Source of the DNA: Burkholderia sp. HI2500
Lineage (GTDB): Bacteria; Pseudomonadota; Gammaproteobacteria; Burkholderiales; Burkholderiaceae
DNA: 64,000 bases
NCBI RefSeq assembly: GCF_002223055.1
Contig: NZ_NKFL01000007.1
Span: 372,001-436,000, forward strand
Direction of reading: 5' to 3'
A program made the position numbers and the translations under genes. The notes below the pieces were generated by a model. That model was not told the DNA's origin. It searched no databases and was given only the letters and a program-made list of their open reading frames with translations. Shown one piece after another: positions 26,944 through 34,878 of this stretch (positions are counted from its first letter, which is position 1; every line of letters begins with the position of its first letter).

Positions 26944-27897
26944 ATGATTTCACTGAACCTGCGCCACGTGCTGCGCATGACGACTGCGTCGACGGCGATG
27001 CTCGCCGCGTTGCTGGCGGCCGCCCCGTCGCATGCCGACGAAACGCATCTGGACGACACGGCGCGCCAGCCGGCCGCCGCGCGCTTCCCGGCGGTCGCGG
27101 TCGGCCCGCAGTACGACACGACGCACGTGTGCGTCGCGCCGGAAGACTTCGACCGCTTCACCGACAGCTTCGTCGCGACGTTCGGCGGCAAGAAGTCGAA
27201 GCAGGGCGTGTTCCAGGTCACGCCGACGCCGAGCCAGACGATGTCGCAACTGGTGCTCACGCCGGTCGGCACGATCTCGGTGTTCGGCTTCAAGACGCCG
27301 ATCCCGTATCCGTTCTGCGAGGAGCGCACCGGCTATCTGGTGACCGACATGGACATGGCCGTGAAATCGGCGCGCGCGCATGGCGCGGACGTGGTCGTCG
27401 CGACCTTCCCCGATCCGATCGGGCGCGACGCGATCATCCGCTGGCCGGGCGGCGTGAACATGCAGCTGTACTGGCATACGCAGGCGCCGAATTACGACCC
27501 GCTGCAGACGGTGCCGGAAAACCGCGTGTATGTGTCGCCGGAACGCGCGGGCAAGCTCGCGCACGACTTCGCCGCGTTCTCGCACGGCAAGATCGTGTCG
27601 GACGTGCGCAAGGCGCCGGGCATCGAGATCGGCCGGCCGAACGACACGTACCGCCGCATCCGCATCGAATCGGGCTTCGGCAAGATGACCGTGCTCGCGA
27701 CGGACGGCCACCTGCCGTTCCCGTTCGGGCGCGAGATGACCGGCTATGAAGTCGCCGACCTGGCCACGACGCTGAAGCAGGCCGAAGCCGCGGGCGTGAC
27801 CGTGCTCGTGCCGCCGTTCACGTCGGACGGCCGCGACGCGGCGCTCGTGCAGTTCCCGGGCGGCTACGTCGCCGAAATCCACGCACGGTCGAAATAA
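26944..27897 (+). CDS. Exported VOC (glyoxalase-fold) protein
   Basis: A 317-residue protein with a signal peptide (residues 1-32, ending PSHA) and two VOC halves. The first half carries DTTHVCVAPEDFDRFTDSFVATFG and the second RIESGFGKMTVLATDG. Each ends in a typical WPGG or FPGG segment (IRWPGGVNMQLYW; VQFPGGYVAEIHA). Most VOC proteins are cytoplasmic, so an exported tandem version is unusual. It may bind or transform a small molecule in the periplasm. AAGGAG stands 7 bp before the ATG at 26944. It follows the DUF1275 gene by 52 bp and is 2 bp from the porin gene. Confidence 0.82.
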   Translation: MISLNLRHVLRMTTASTAMLAALLAAAPSHADETHLDDTARQPAAARFPAVAVGPQYDTTHVCVAPEDFDRFTDSFVATFGGKKSKQGVFQVTPTPSQTMSQLVLTPVGTISVFGFKTPIPYPFCEERTGYLVTDMDMAVKSARAHGADVVVATFPDPIGRDAIIRWPGGVNMQLYWHTQAPNYDPLQTVPENRVYVSPERAGKLAHDFAAFSHGKIVSDVRKAPGIEIGRPNDTYRRIRIESGFGKMTVLATDGHLPFPFGREMTGYEVADLATTLKQAEAAGVTVLVPPFTSDGRDAALVQFPGGYVAEIHARSK

Positions 27898-27899
27898 CG

Positions 27900-29393
27900 G
27901 TGCGCCGGCCGATCAAACCATCGTGGCGCGGCGCGCTGCCGGGCGTCGTGCTGGCCGGCGGCGTCGCGCTGCATGCCGGGACGGCGGCCGGTGCCGATGC
28001 GCCGGCCGCAGCAGCCGCAGCAGCACCCGTCGTTCAGCCGCAGGCGCCGGCGGCAGCGAGCGCCGCCGTGGCGTGCACCGCGAAGCGTCCGACCGTGCTG
28101 TTCAACCGCTGGCAGGAGGACTGGTCGGTGCTCGCGAACCCGTGCGTGCCGCGCAAGCCGTTCGACGCTCTGAAATACGTGCCGCTCGGCGACGACCCGT
28201 CGACCTACCTGTCGCTCGGCGCGAACCTGCGCGAGCGTTTCGAGCTGAACAACGCGCCGCTGTTCGGCCTCGGCTCCGCGCACGACGACAACTACGTGAT
28301 CCAGCGCACGAACGTGCACGCGGACCTGCGCTATCGCGGCCATCTGCAGGCGTTCGTGCAGTTCGTCGATGCGCGGCCGTTCGGCAAGAATACGGTCGGC
28401 CCGGTCGACAGGGACCAGCTCGACATCGAGCAGGCGTTCGTCGCGTATGTCGACCAGATCGGCCCCGGCACGTTGAAGACGCGGGTCGGCCGGCAGGAGA
28501 TGGCGTTCGACTTGCAACGCTTCGTGTCGGTGCGCGACGGCCCGAACGTGCGGCAGGCGTTCGACGCGCTGTGGGCCGATTACGAAATCGGCAAGTGGCG
28601 GCTGATCGGCTACGTGACGCGCCCGGTGCAGTATCGCGACGCCGCCGCGTTCGACGACGTGTCGAACCGGCACCTGCGATTCGACGGCGTGCGCGTCGAG
28701 CGCAACGGCACGGGGCCGGGCGACCTGTCCGCGTACTGGTCGCGCTACACGCGCGACAACGCGCGCTTTCCGGATGCGTCGGGCACCGAGCGGCGCGACG
28801 TGTTCGACATGCGCTATGCGGGCAAGGCCGACGGGCTCGACTGGGACGTCGAGGCGATGCTGCAGACGGGCCACGTCGGGCAGGACACGGTCGGTGCGTG
28901 GGCGTTCGGCGCGCTCGGCGGCTATACGTTCGCGAAGACGGCCGGCACGCCGCGCATCGGGATCCAGATTGACGGCGCGTCGGGCGATGCTCACCCGGGC
29001 GACCGGCGCGTGGGCACGTTCAATCCGATGTTTCCGAACGGCTATTACTTCACGCTCGCCGGTTATACCGGATACAGCAACCTGATCCACGTGAAGCCTT
29101 CGCTGACCTTCAAGCCCGCCAGCTCGGTAACGGTGCTGACCGCCGTCGGCTTCCAGTGGCGGCAGACGACGGCCGATGCGATCTACGGACAGGGCATGTC
29201 GGCCGTGCCGGGCACGGCGGGCAAGGGCGGCGCGTGGACGGGGATGTACGCGCAGGCTCGCGTGGACTGGCTCGTCAATGCGAACACGGCCCTGGCCGTC
29301 GAGGCGGTGCACTTCCAGCTCGCCGATTCGATTCGCGCGCTGGGCGCGCGTAATGCCGACTATGTCGGCGTGGAAGCGAAGTTCGGTTGGTGA
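27900..29393 (+). CDS. Alginate-export-family outer-membrane porin
   Basis: A 497-residue beta-barrel protein. A signal peptide ending near GTAAGA precedes an Ala-rich linker, then the alginate-export domain: LSLGANLRERFELNNAPLFGLG, NVHADLRYRGHLQAFVQFVDAR, TRVGRQEMAFDLQRFVSVRDGPNVRQAFD, and a final aromatic strand ending in FGW. The GTG at 27900 is used because the frame has no closer start and follows the upstream stop by 2 bp. It probably lets a specific substrate, not necessarily alginate, cross the outer membrane. With the exported glyoxalase protein and DUF1275 it suggests uptake and processing of one compound. Confidence 0.86.
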   Translation: MRRPIKPSWRGALPGVVLAGGVALHAGTAAGADAPAAAAAAAPVVQPQAPAAASAAVACTAKRPTVLFNRWQEDWSVLANPCVPRKPFDALKYVPLGDDPSTYLSLGANLRERFELNNAPLFGLGSAHDDNYVIQRTNVHADLRYRGHLQAFVQFVDARPFGKNTVGPVDRDQLDIEQAFVAYVDQIGPGTLKTRVGRQEMAFDLQRFVSVRDGPNVRQAFDALWADYEIGKWRLIGYVTRPVQYRDAAAFDDVSNRHLRFDGVRVERNGTGPGDLSAYWSRYTRDNARFPDASGTERRDVFDMRYAGKADGLDWDVEAMLQTGHVGQDTVGAWAFGALGGYTFAKTAGTPRIGIQIDGASGDAHPGDRRVGTFNPMFPNGYYFTLAGYTGYSNLIHVKPSLTFKPASSVTVLTAVGFQWRQTTADAIYGQGMSAVPGTAGKGGAWTGMYAQARVDWLVNANTALAVEAVHFQLADSIRALGARNADYVGVEAKFGW

Positions 29394-29715
29394 CGCGGCG
29401 CGCGCTGCCGCTTCTGCAGGGCGGCGCGCGTGTAACCGAACGACGCCGGGCACGGGGCAGGTCGCCCAACGACCTGCGCGAATACGTCGTTCAGAGGGTG
29501 CCGATCGGAAAAGTCGCAAATGGCCCCGATCTCGGCGAAGGTCAGGTCGGCGTGCCGATCAGATGCGGAGCACGCGTCATGCGTCGTTCGAGCAGCCGGC
29601 GGTGCTGCCGGCGGACGGTCGCAGAAACAGCGGCGTCACGCAGGCCATTGACGAACGTCTTGAAACACATGCAAGCGCCCCGACCGTCCTGGTCGGATGC
29701 GCTCGAACCTTCCGA
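29394..29715. other. Intergenic region without recognised gene
   Basis: About 320 bp between the porin stop and the end of the convergent XapX gene. Open frames on the plus strand are composition artefacts. No strong hairpin was found. Confidence 0.45.
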
Positions 29716-29997
29716 TCACAGCGGTGTCGATTCGCGGCGCTTCGCGCCAGCGTCGGTTGCATGGGCGCCCGGCAGCGCACCGAACATGTGCTGGCTGCAC
29801 TTCGCGTCGCGCCATGCGGTTCCCAGCCGGATGCCGCTGAACAGCCGTCGTGCCAGCGGGAGAATCTGTTCGCCGGCCAGAATGCCAAGCAGGCCCGCCA
29901 GGGCGACCGCGGGCGGCGCCGGCGATTGCACGCCGATCAGCGCATAAACGATGCCGGCGAGGATGCCGGCGAACAGCGAAGCAGTGTACGGTTTCAT
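29716..29997 (-). CDS. XapX (DUF1427) domain membrane protein, long form
   Basis: A 93-residue protein whose first 50 residues form a XapX domain with two helices: MKPYTASLFAGILAGIVYAL, then SPAPPAVALAGLLGILAGEQ. The C-terminal 40 residues are hydrophilic and not part of the family. A second, shorter XapX protein is encoded at 31158 on the other strand, with an isochorismatase-type hydrolase gene between them. XapX proteins are small, of unknown function, and often sit beside such hydrolases. The divergent hydrolase gene is 307 bp away and shares the regulatory gap with a TTCAG site. Confidence 0.85.
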   Translation of the reverse strand: MKPYTASLFAGILAGIVYALIGVQSPAPPAVALAGLLGILAGEQILPLARRLFSGIRLGTAWRDAKCSQHMFGALPGAHATDAGAKRRESTPL

Positions 29998-30106
29998 AGG
30001 TCTGGAATGGTGTGTCGGCAGTTGGAAATATGGACAACTACCGATCTTGAGTCGATCCGAAAGTCCTGGGTCAGCCTATCAGTTCTGCCTGTTCGTTGCG
30101 GGTCCG

Positions 30107-30170
30107 TTCAATGAAATTCAGATCTTTTCAGCCTGGATTCATGAAGGTCGCGAGAATCAGAACAATTAAT
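30107..30170 (+). promoter_or_regulatory. TTCAG-repeat promoter of the isochorismatase operon
   Basis: Four repeats read toward the hydrolase gene: TTCAA 30107-30111, TTCAG 30117-30121, TTCAG 30127-30131 and TTCAT 30138-30142, with steps of 10, 10 and 11 bp. After 22 bp a -10-like ATTAAT stands at 30165-30170. It has the most repeats of the sites in the window. The start codon is 135 bp downstream. Confidence 0.68.
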
Positions 30171-30304
30171 TGGTGTGGCCGCGCATTAGTCGATTGAATG
30201 ACGCAGGCCGGCTGCCGAGTCTTCCGCCCCAGCGCATTCGACGCGTCGCGGATTCGTCGGCCCGGCGAGCCTCATTTCTCTCTGCGTCAAAGGACATCAC
30301 CGCC

Positions 30305-30991
30305 ATGAGCAACCCGAAGCTTGAAGTACTTACCCCGCACAACAGCCAACTGATCTTCATCGATCAGCAGCCGCAGATGGCGTTCGGCGTGCAGTCGATC
30401 GATCGCCAGACGCTGAAGAACAACGTCGTCGGGCTCGCGAAGGCCGCGAAGGTCTTCAACATCCCGACCACGATCACGACGGTCGAAAGCGACAGCTTCT
30501 CCGGTCACACGTATCCGGAGCTGCTCGACGTGTTCCCGAACCAGAAGACGCTGGAACGCACGTCGATGAATTCGTGGGACGACCAGAAGGTGCGCGACGC
30601 GCTGGCCGCAAACGGCCGCAAGAAGGTGATCGTGTCCGGTCTGTGGACCGAAGTCTGCAACACGACGTTCGCGCTGTGCGCGATGCTCGAAGGCGACTAC
30701 GAAATCTACATGGTCGCCGACGCATCGGGCGGCACCACGCAGGCCGCGCACGACTTCGCGATGCAGCGCATGGTGCAGGCGGGCGTCGTGCCCGTCACGT
30801 GGCAGCAGGTGCTGCTCGAGTGGCAGCGCGACTGGGCGCACCGCGAGACGTACGACGCCGTGATGGCGATCGCGAAGGAGCATTCGGGCGCGTACGGGAT
30901 GGGCGTCGACTACGCGTACACGATGGTCCACAAGGCCGCGCCGCGCACCGCGACGCCGCACGAGTCGATCGCGCCCGTTCCGGCGAAGTAA
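30305..30991 (+). CDS. Isochorismatase-family hydrolase (YcaC type)
   Basis: A 228-residue cysteine hydrolase of the isochorismatase superfamily. The first catalytic Asp is in LIFIDQQPQMAF near residue 20, and the nucleophilic Cys is in GLWTEVCNTTFALCAM near residue 118. The non-proline loop TTQAAHDFAMQRM follows. Length and C-terminal extension fit the YcaC-like subgroup, whose substrates are largely unknown. The ATG at 30305 follows an open upstream frame without domain content. It probably forms an operon with the XapX and amidohydrolase genes downstream. Confidence 0.86.
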   Translation: MSNPKLEVLTPHNSQLIFIDQQPQMAFGVQSIDRQTLKNNVVGLAKAAKVFNIPTTITTVESDSFSGHTYPELLDVFPNQKTLERTSMNSWDDQKVRDALAANGRKKVIVSGLWTEVCNTTFALCAMLEGDYEIYMVADASGGTTQAAHDFAMQRMVQAGVVPVTWQQVLLEWQRDWAHRETYDAVMAIAKEHSGAYGMGVDYAYTMVHKAAPRTATPHESIAPVPAK

Positions 30992-31157
30992 GCGCGGACG
31001 GCCTGCGATCGTTGATGCCGGTGCGGCGGGTTCGAGGCGAACGCGCCGCATTGGCTCCCTTGCGCGGGCGGCGGACGTGACCGAAACACGAATGCCGCCC
31101 GCAGCAGGCTGATCGGAACACGGCCGCTGCATTCGAAATTTCCGGGAGATTTATCGC

Positions 31158-31325
31158 ATGGAACCTTATCTGGTTTCCCTTGGTGCGGGCCTGCTGATCG
31201 GTGTGATTTACAGCGCCATCAAGGTTCGCTCTCCCGCACCGCCGCTGATTGCGCTGGTCGGGTTGCTCGGCATGCTGATTGGCGTGCAGGCGTTGCCCAC
31301 CGTGAAACAGCTGCTTGGCTTCTGA
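31158..31325 (+). CDS. XapX (DUF1427) domain membrane protein, short form
   Basis: A 55-residue protein, essentially the bare XapX domain. Two helices are seen: MEPYLVSLGAGLLIGVIYS, and SPAPPLIALVGLLGMLIGVQ with the family signature RSPAPPLIALVGLLG. A purine-rich CGGGAGA lies 8 bp upstream of the ATG at 31158. The stop is 19 bp before the amidohydrolase start, so the two are surely cotranscribed. It is easily missed because of its size. The partner copy at 29716 is on the opposite strand. Function unknown. Confidence 0.88.
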   Translation: MEPYLVSLGAGLLIGVIYSAIKVRSPAPPLIALVGLLGMLIGVQALPTVKQLLGF

Positions 31326-31344
31326 TCAACAAGAGGTGATGTCT

Positions 31345-33234
31345 ATGACCGCAACCGTGACCCAACCGGATCTGATCCTGCATAACGGAAGATTCACGAC
31401 GCTCGACCGCGCGAACCCCGTCGCGACGGCGGTCGCGATTGCCGCCGGCCGCTTCGTCGCCGTCGGCAGCGACGCGGATGTGATGCCGCTCGCGGGCCGC
31501 GCGACGAAGGTGGTCGATCTCGGCGGCCGTGGCGTGCTGCCGGGTCTGATCGACAACCACTGCCACGTGATTCGCGGTGGACTGAACTACAACATGGAAC
31601 TGCGGTGGGACGGCGTGCCCTCGCTCGCGGTCGCGATGGAAATGCTCAAGCGCCAGGTGGCCGTGACGCCCGCGCCGCAGTGGGTCCGCGTGGTCGGTGG
31701 CTTCACCGAGCATCAATTCGTGGAGAAACGGCTTCCGACGATCGACGAACTCAATGCCGCCGCGCCGGACACCCCGGTGTTCATCCTGCACCTGTACGAT
31801 CGCGCGCTGCTGAACGCGGCCGCGCTGCGGGTGGTCGGCTACACGAAGGACACGCCGGAGCCGCCGGGTGGGACCATCGTTCGCGATGCCGCCGGCAACC
31901 CGACCGGCCTGCTGCTTGCGAACCCGAACGCGACGATCCTCTACGCGACGCTCGCGAGGGGCCCGAAGCTGCCGTTCGAGTATCAGTACAATTCGACGCG
32001 CCATTTCATGCGCGAGCTGAACCGGCTCGGCGTGACGGGCGTGATCGACGCGGGCGGCGGCTCGCAGAATTATCCCGACGACTACGAGGTGATCCGCAAG
32101 TTGCACGACTCGGGCGAGATGACGATCCGGATCGCCTACAACCTGTTCACGCAGAAGCCGAACGCGGAGAAGGAAGACTTCGTGAACTGGACGAAGAGCG
32201 TCAAGTACCACGACGGAACCGACTACTTCCGCAATAACGGCGCGGGCGAGATGCTGGCGTTTTCCGCGGCCGACTTCGAAGACTTCCGGGTGGCACGCCC
32301 GGACCTGCCCGACCAGATGGAGGATGATCTCGAAGGCGTGGTGCGCGTGCTCGCGGAAAACCGTTGGCCGTGGCGCATGCACGCGACCTATGACGAGACC
32401 ATCAGCCGCGCGCTCGACGTGTTCGAAAAAGTGAACCAGGACATCCCGCTCGACGGGCTGAACTGGTTCTTCGATCATGCGGAAACCATCACCGAGAAAT
32501 CGATGGACCGGATCGCCGCGCTCGGCGGCGGCATCGCGGTGCAGCACCGGATGGCGTACCAGGGCGAATACTTCGTCGAGCGCTACGGCGCGCAAGCCGC
32601 GGAGGCCACACCGCCCGTGGCGAAGATGCTCGGCAAGGGACTCAAGGTCTCGGCCGGCACCGACGCGACCCGCGTCGCGTCGTACAACCCGTGGGTGTCG
32701 CTCGCATGGCTCGTCACCGGCAAGACGGTCGGCGGGATGCGGATGTATCCGCAGCGCAACCTGCTCGATCGGGAGACGGCACTGCGCATGTGGACCGAGT
32801 ACGTGACGTGGTTCTCGAACGAGGAGGGCAAGAAAGGGCGCGTCGCGGTGGGGCAGCTGGCCGACCTGGTGGTCCCGGATCGCGATTTCTTCGCGTGTGC
32901 CGAGGACGACATCGCCGGCACGACGGCGTTGCTGACGGTCGTGGGCGGAAAGATCGTGTGGGGCGCGGGGCCGTTCGAGTCGTACGATGCACCGATCCCG
33001 CCCGCGATGCCCGACTGGTCGCCCGTGCGTGAGTTCGGCGGCTATGGCGGCTGGGGGGCGACGCAGCGCGCCGGCGCGCCGCTGCAACGGGCGGCCGCCG
33101 CTGCGATGTGCGGTTGCGCGAACGCATGCAACGTTCACCAGCATGCGCATGCGAGCGCATGGGCAAGTGCGCTACCGACGTCCGACGCAAAGGGCTTCTG
33201 GGGCGCGTTCGGGTGCTCCTGCTGGGCGGTCTGA
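31345..33234 (+). CDS. Amidohydrolase family 3 (YtcJ-like) enzyme with Cys-rich tail
   Basis: A 629-residue metal-dependent hydrolase. The candidate metal ligands are all present: His72 and His74 (IDNHCHV), His346 (MHATYD), His378 (FFDHAE), His401 (VQHRMA) and Asp440 (AGTDATR). It would hydrolyse an amide or related bond; the substrate is unknown. The last 45 residues are unusual, with clusters CGCANAC, a His-rich NVHQHAHA and a final CSCW. The ATG at 31345 is preferred over an in-frame ATG 6 bp upstream, which is too near the AAGAGG ribosome-binding site. A paralogue lacking most of these ligands is encoded at 38080. Confidence 0.87.
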   Translation: MTATVTQPDLILHNGRFTTLDRANPVATAVAIAAGRFVAVGSDADVMPLAGRATKVVDLGGRGVLPGLIDNHCHVIRGGLNYNMELRWDGVPSLAVAMEMLKRQVAVTPAPQWVRVVGGFTEHQFVEKRLPTIDELNAAAPDTPVFILHLYDRALLNAAALRVVGYTKDTPEPPGGTIVRDAAGNPTGLLLANPNATILYATLARGPKLPFEYQYNSTRHFMRELNRLGVTGVIDAGGGSQNYPDDYEVIRKLHDSGEMTIRIAYNLFTQKPNAEKEDFVNWTKSVKYHDGTDYFRNNGAGEMLAFSAADFEDFRVARPDLPDQMEDDLEGVVRVLAENRWPWRMHATYDETISRALDVFEKVNQDIPLDGLNWFFDHAETITEKSMDRIAALGGGIAVQHRMAYQGEYFVERYGAQAAEATPPVAKMLGKGLKVSAGTDATRVASYNPWVSLAWLVTGKTVGGMRMYPQRNLLDRETALRMWTEYVTWFSNEEGKKGRVAVGQLADLVVPDRDFFACAEDDIAGTTALLTVVGGKIVWGAGPFESYDAPIPPAMPDWSPVREFGGYGGWGATQRAGAPLQRAAAAAMCGCANACNVHQHAHASAWASALPTSDAKGFWGAFGCSCWAV

Positions 33235-33422
33235 CACGGCGCGCGGCCCCATTGCGACTCCGCGACGTGGGTCCGCGCGCTTCATCGCCCTTGACGCCTT
33301 TTGCGAGCCCCCGGGACTGATCGGCGGGCTCGTTCTCGTCACTTCTGCTCGACCATGGACGAGACCCGGCTGGCAGTCGTCCCGTCGTTCGGTGACGATA
33401 CGACGACCGGGATAAAGCGATG

Positions 33423-33461
33423 AGCCCGCTTCCTCCACCAAAAAGGTGGATGGAGCGGGCT
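33423..33461. terminator. Stem-loop between the convergent amidohydrolase and AraC genes
   Basis: A 17-bp stem with two mismatches (33423-33439 pairing with 33445-33461) closes a five-adenine loop. It is likely a bidirectional terminator, although no long T-run follows on either side. The rest of the 325-bp gap (33235-33559) holds no gene. Confidence 0.65.
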
Positions 33462-33559
33462 GGCGCCGCAATCTGTCGGATCAGACGGATGGCGGCATGA
33501 ACCTCGATTGAACAATCGGCCGGGCTACCGGTGCGCGCGTCCGCGACCGCGCAGAGGCT

Positions 33560-34480
33560 TCAGCGCGAGCGTGCGCGCCGCCACGCGCCGGGCGGATGGC
33601 CGACGATCCGCGCGAAGATGCGGTTCAGATGGCTCTGGTCCGCGAAGCCGCACGCGATCGCGATGTCGGCGAGCGTCATGTCGGACGTCTCGATCAGTTC
33701 GCGCGCACGCGTCACGCGCTGTTCGAGCAGCCACTGGTGCGGCGTGCGGCCGGTGGTGCGCGAGAACGCGCGGATGAAGTAGCCGCGCGACAGGTCGCAT
33801 TCGTTCGCCACTTCCTCGATCGATACGCCGAGATCCGCCTTTTCCAGCAACAGCTCCTGCGCGCGCGCCAGTTTCGCCGGCGACAGGCTGCCCTTGTGGT
33901 CGAGTTCGCGCGTGCGCGCGTTGCCGTAACGGCGCACGAGGTGCGTGCCGATCGCGAGCCCCACCTGCTCGATGAACAGCGCGTTCAGCGGGCCGGGCGC
34001 GTCGAGGCTGCCGGCCACCGCGTGCGCGAGATGGCCGAGCACCGGATCACGCACGTCGGGGCGGCACGTGAGGCCGCCGATTGCCTGCCCGCCGTGCTCC
34101 GGGCCGACGCGCTCGAGATACGCATGCGGCAGCTCGACCAGCACGAAGTCGAAGTTGCCGTACAGGTCCGCATGGAAGTGGCGCGAGAAATCGCGAATGT
34201 AGATCGAGTGATGCTGGAACCGGCGCTCGCTCGCGCCGGCGCGCCCGTAGAGCGTGCGGCGATGGCCGGCGGCCAGCGATACGCCGACCAGGAAGCCGCG
34301 GTCGCACGCGGGCATGTCGATGTGTTCCACGTGCGCTTCGCGCATGCATTTGCGGTGAAGCCGCAGGCCGCCGGTGGCGGTCTCGACATCCTTCGACAGC
34401 AGGCTGGCCACGCAGCCGAGCGTGTCCTTCGGCGGTGGGGGCGGGGATACCGCCGGCGCTGCGGTAACGGAGTCTGACAT
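33560..34480 (-). CDS. AraC-family transcriptional regulator
   Basis: A 306-residue regulator. The N-terminal two-thirds is an AraC-type sensor region without a recognised enzyme fold. The C-terminal 100 residues hold two helix-turn-helix motifs: VSIEEVANECDLSRGYFIRAFSRTTG and LADIAIACGFADQSHLNRIFARIVGHPP. The ATG at 34480 opens at MSDSVTAA; an upstream in-frame start lacks support. It is convergent with the amidohydrolase and divergent from the winged-helix/STAND gene. The regulator at 62436 is a relative with the same C-terminal layout. Target genes are probably the neighbouring hydrolase operon. Confidence 0.88.
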   Translation of the reverse strand: MSDSVTAAPAVSPPPPPKDTLGCVASLLSKDVETATGGLRLHRKCMREAHVEHIDMPACDRGFLVGVSLAAGHRRTLYGRAGASERRFQHHSIYIRDFSRHFHADLYGNFDFVLVELPHAYLERVGPEHGGQAIGGLTCRPDVRDPVLGHLAHAVAGSLDAPGPLNALFIEQVGLAIGTHLVRRYGNARTRELDHKGSLSPAKLARAQELLLEKADLGVSIEEVANECDLSRGYFIRAFSRTTGRTPHQWLLEQRVTRARELIETSDMTLADIAIACGFADQSHLNRIFARIVGHPPGAWRRARSR

Positions 34481-34732
34481 GGAATTCCCGGGCAAGTGAC
34501 TCGGCGCGCGAAATGGCGAGTCCAGTTTAGCGACGCAAGTGAACATTCAAAATGAATTTGCACAAACGTCCGCTCGTGAATCTGACGAATTGCTTTCAAT
34601 GACGGCGCACGGCCGCCGCATCGCCCGTCACGTCCGGCGTGCGAGCGGCCCGGCAGAGTATCGCGCCCCACTTTTACATGCAAGCGAATGCGCCGATCGC
34701 GTGATCCGGCCGCCGTCCACAGTGCATTTTCC

Positions 34733-34764
34733 TTCAAGATTTTCGTCGCGCGCCCGTCTACACT
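34733..34764 (+). promoter_or_regulatory. Possible weak TTCAG-type promoter of the winged-helix/STAND gene
   Basis: TTCAA at 34733-34737, 21 bp, then TACACT at 34759-34764. Ten bases upstream only a poor repeat (TGCAT) is seen, so this is at best a degenerate member of the set. If real it implies autoregulation. It lies in the 398-bp gap between the AraC gene and the ATPase gene, which shows no other gene. Confidence 0.3.
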
Positions 34765-34878
34765 CAGCCCGTAATTCAACAGTGTCCGGCCGGCGCCACG
34801 GTGCGCCGGGGCCGGACATCCTGCCGGGTGGACTGCCGCGTTCACCGGGCGGTCATCCTGAGGGACCCGGAGGCGGCC

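Noticed and set aside
34524..34556. TTCAT 22 bp before TAAACT upstream of the AraC gene at 33560
   Set aside because: Spacing fits the TTCAG set, but no second or third repeat is present at 10-11 bp, so a chance match is likely.
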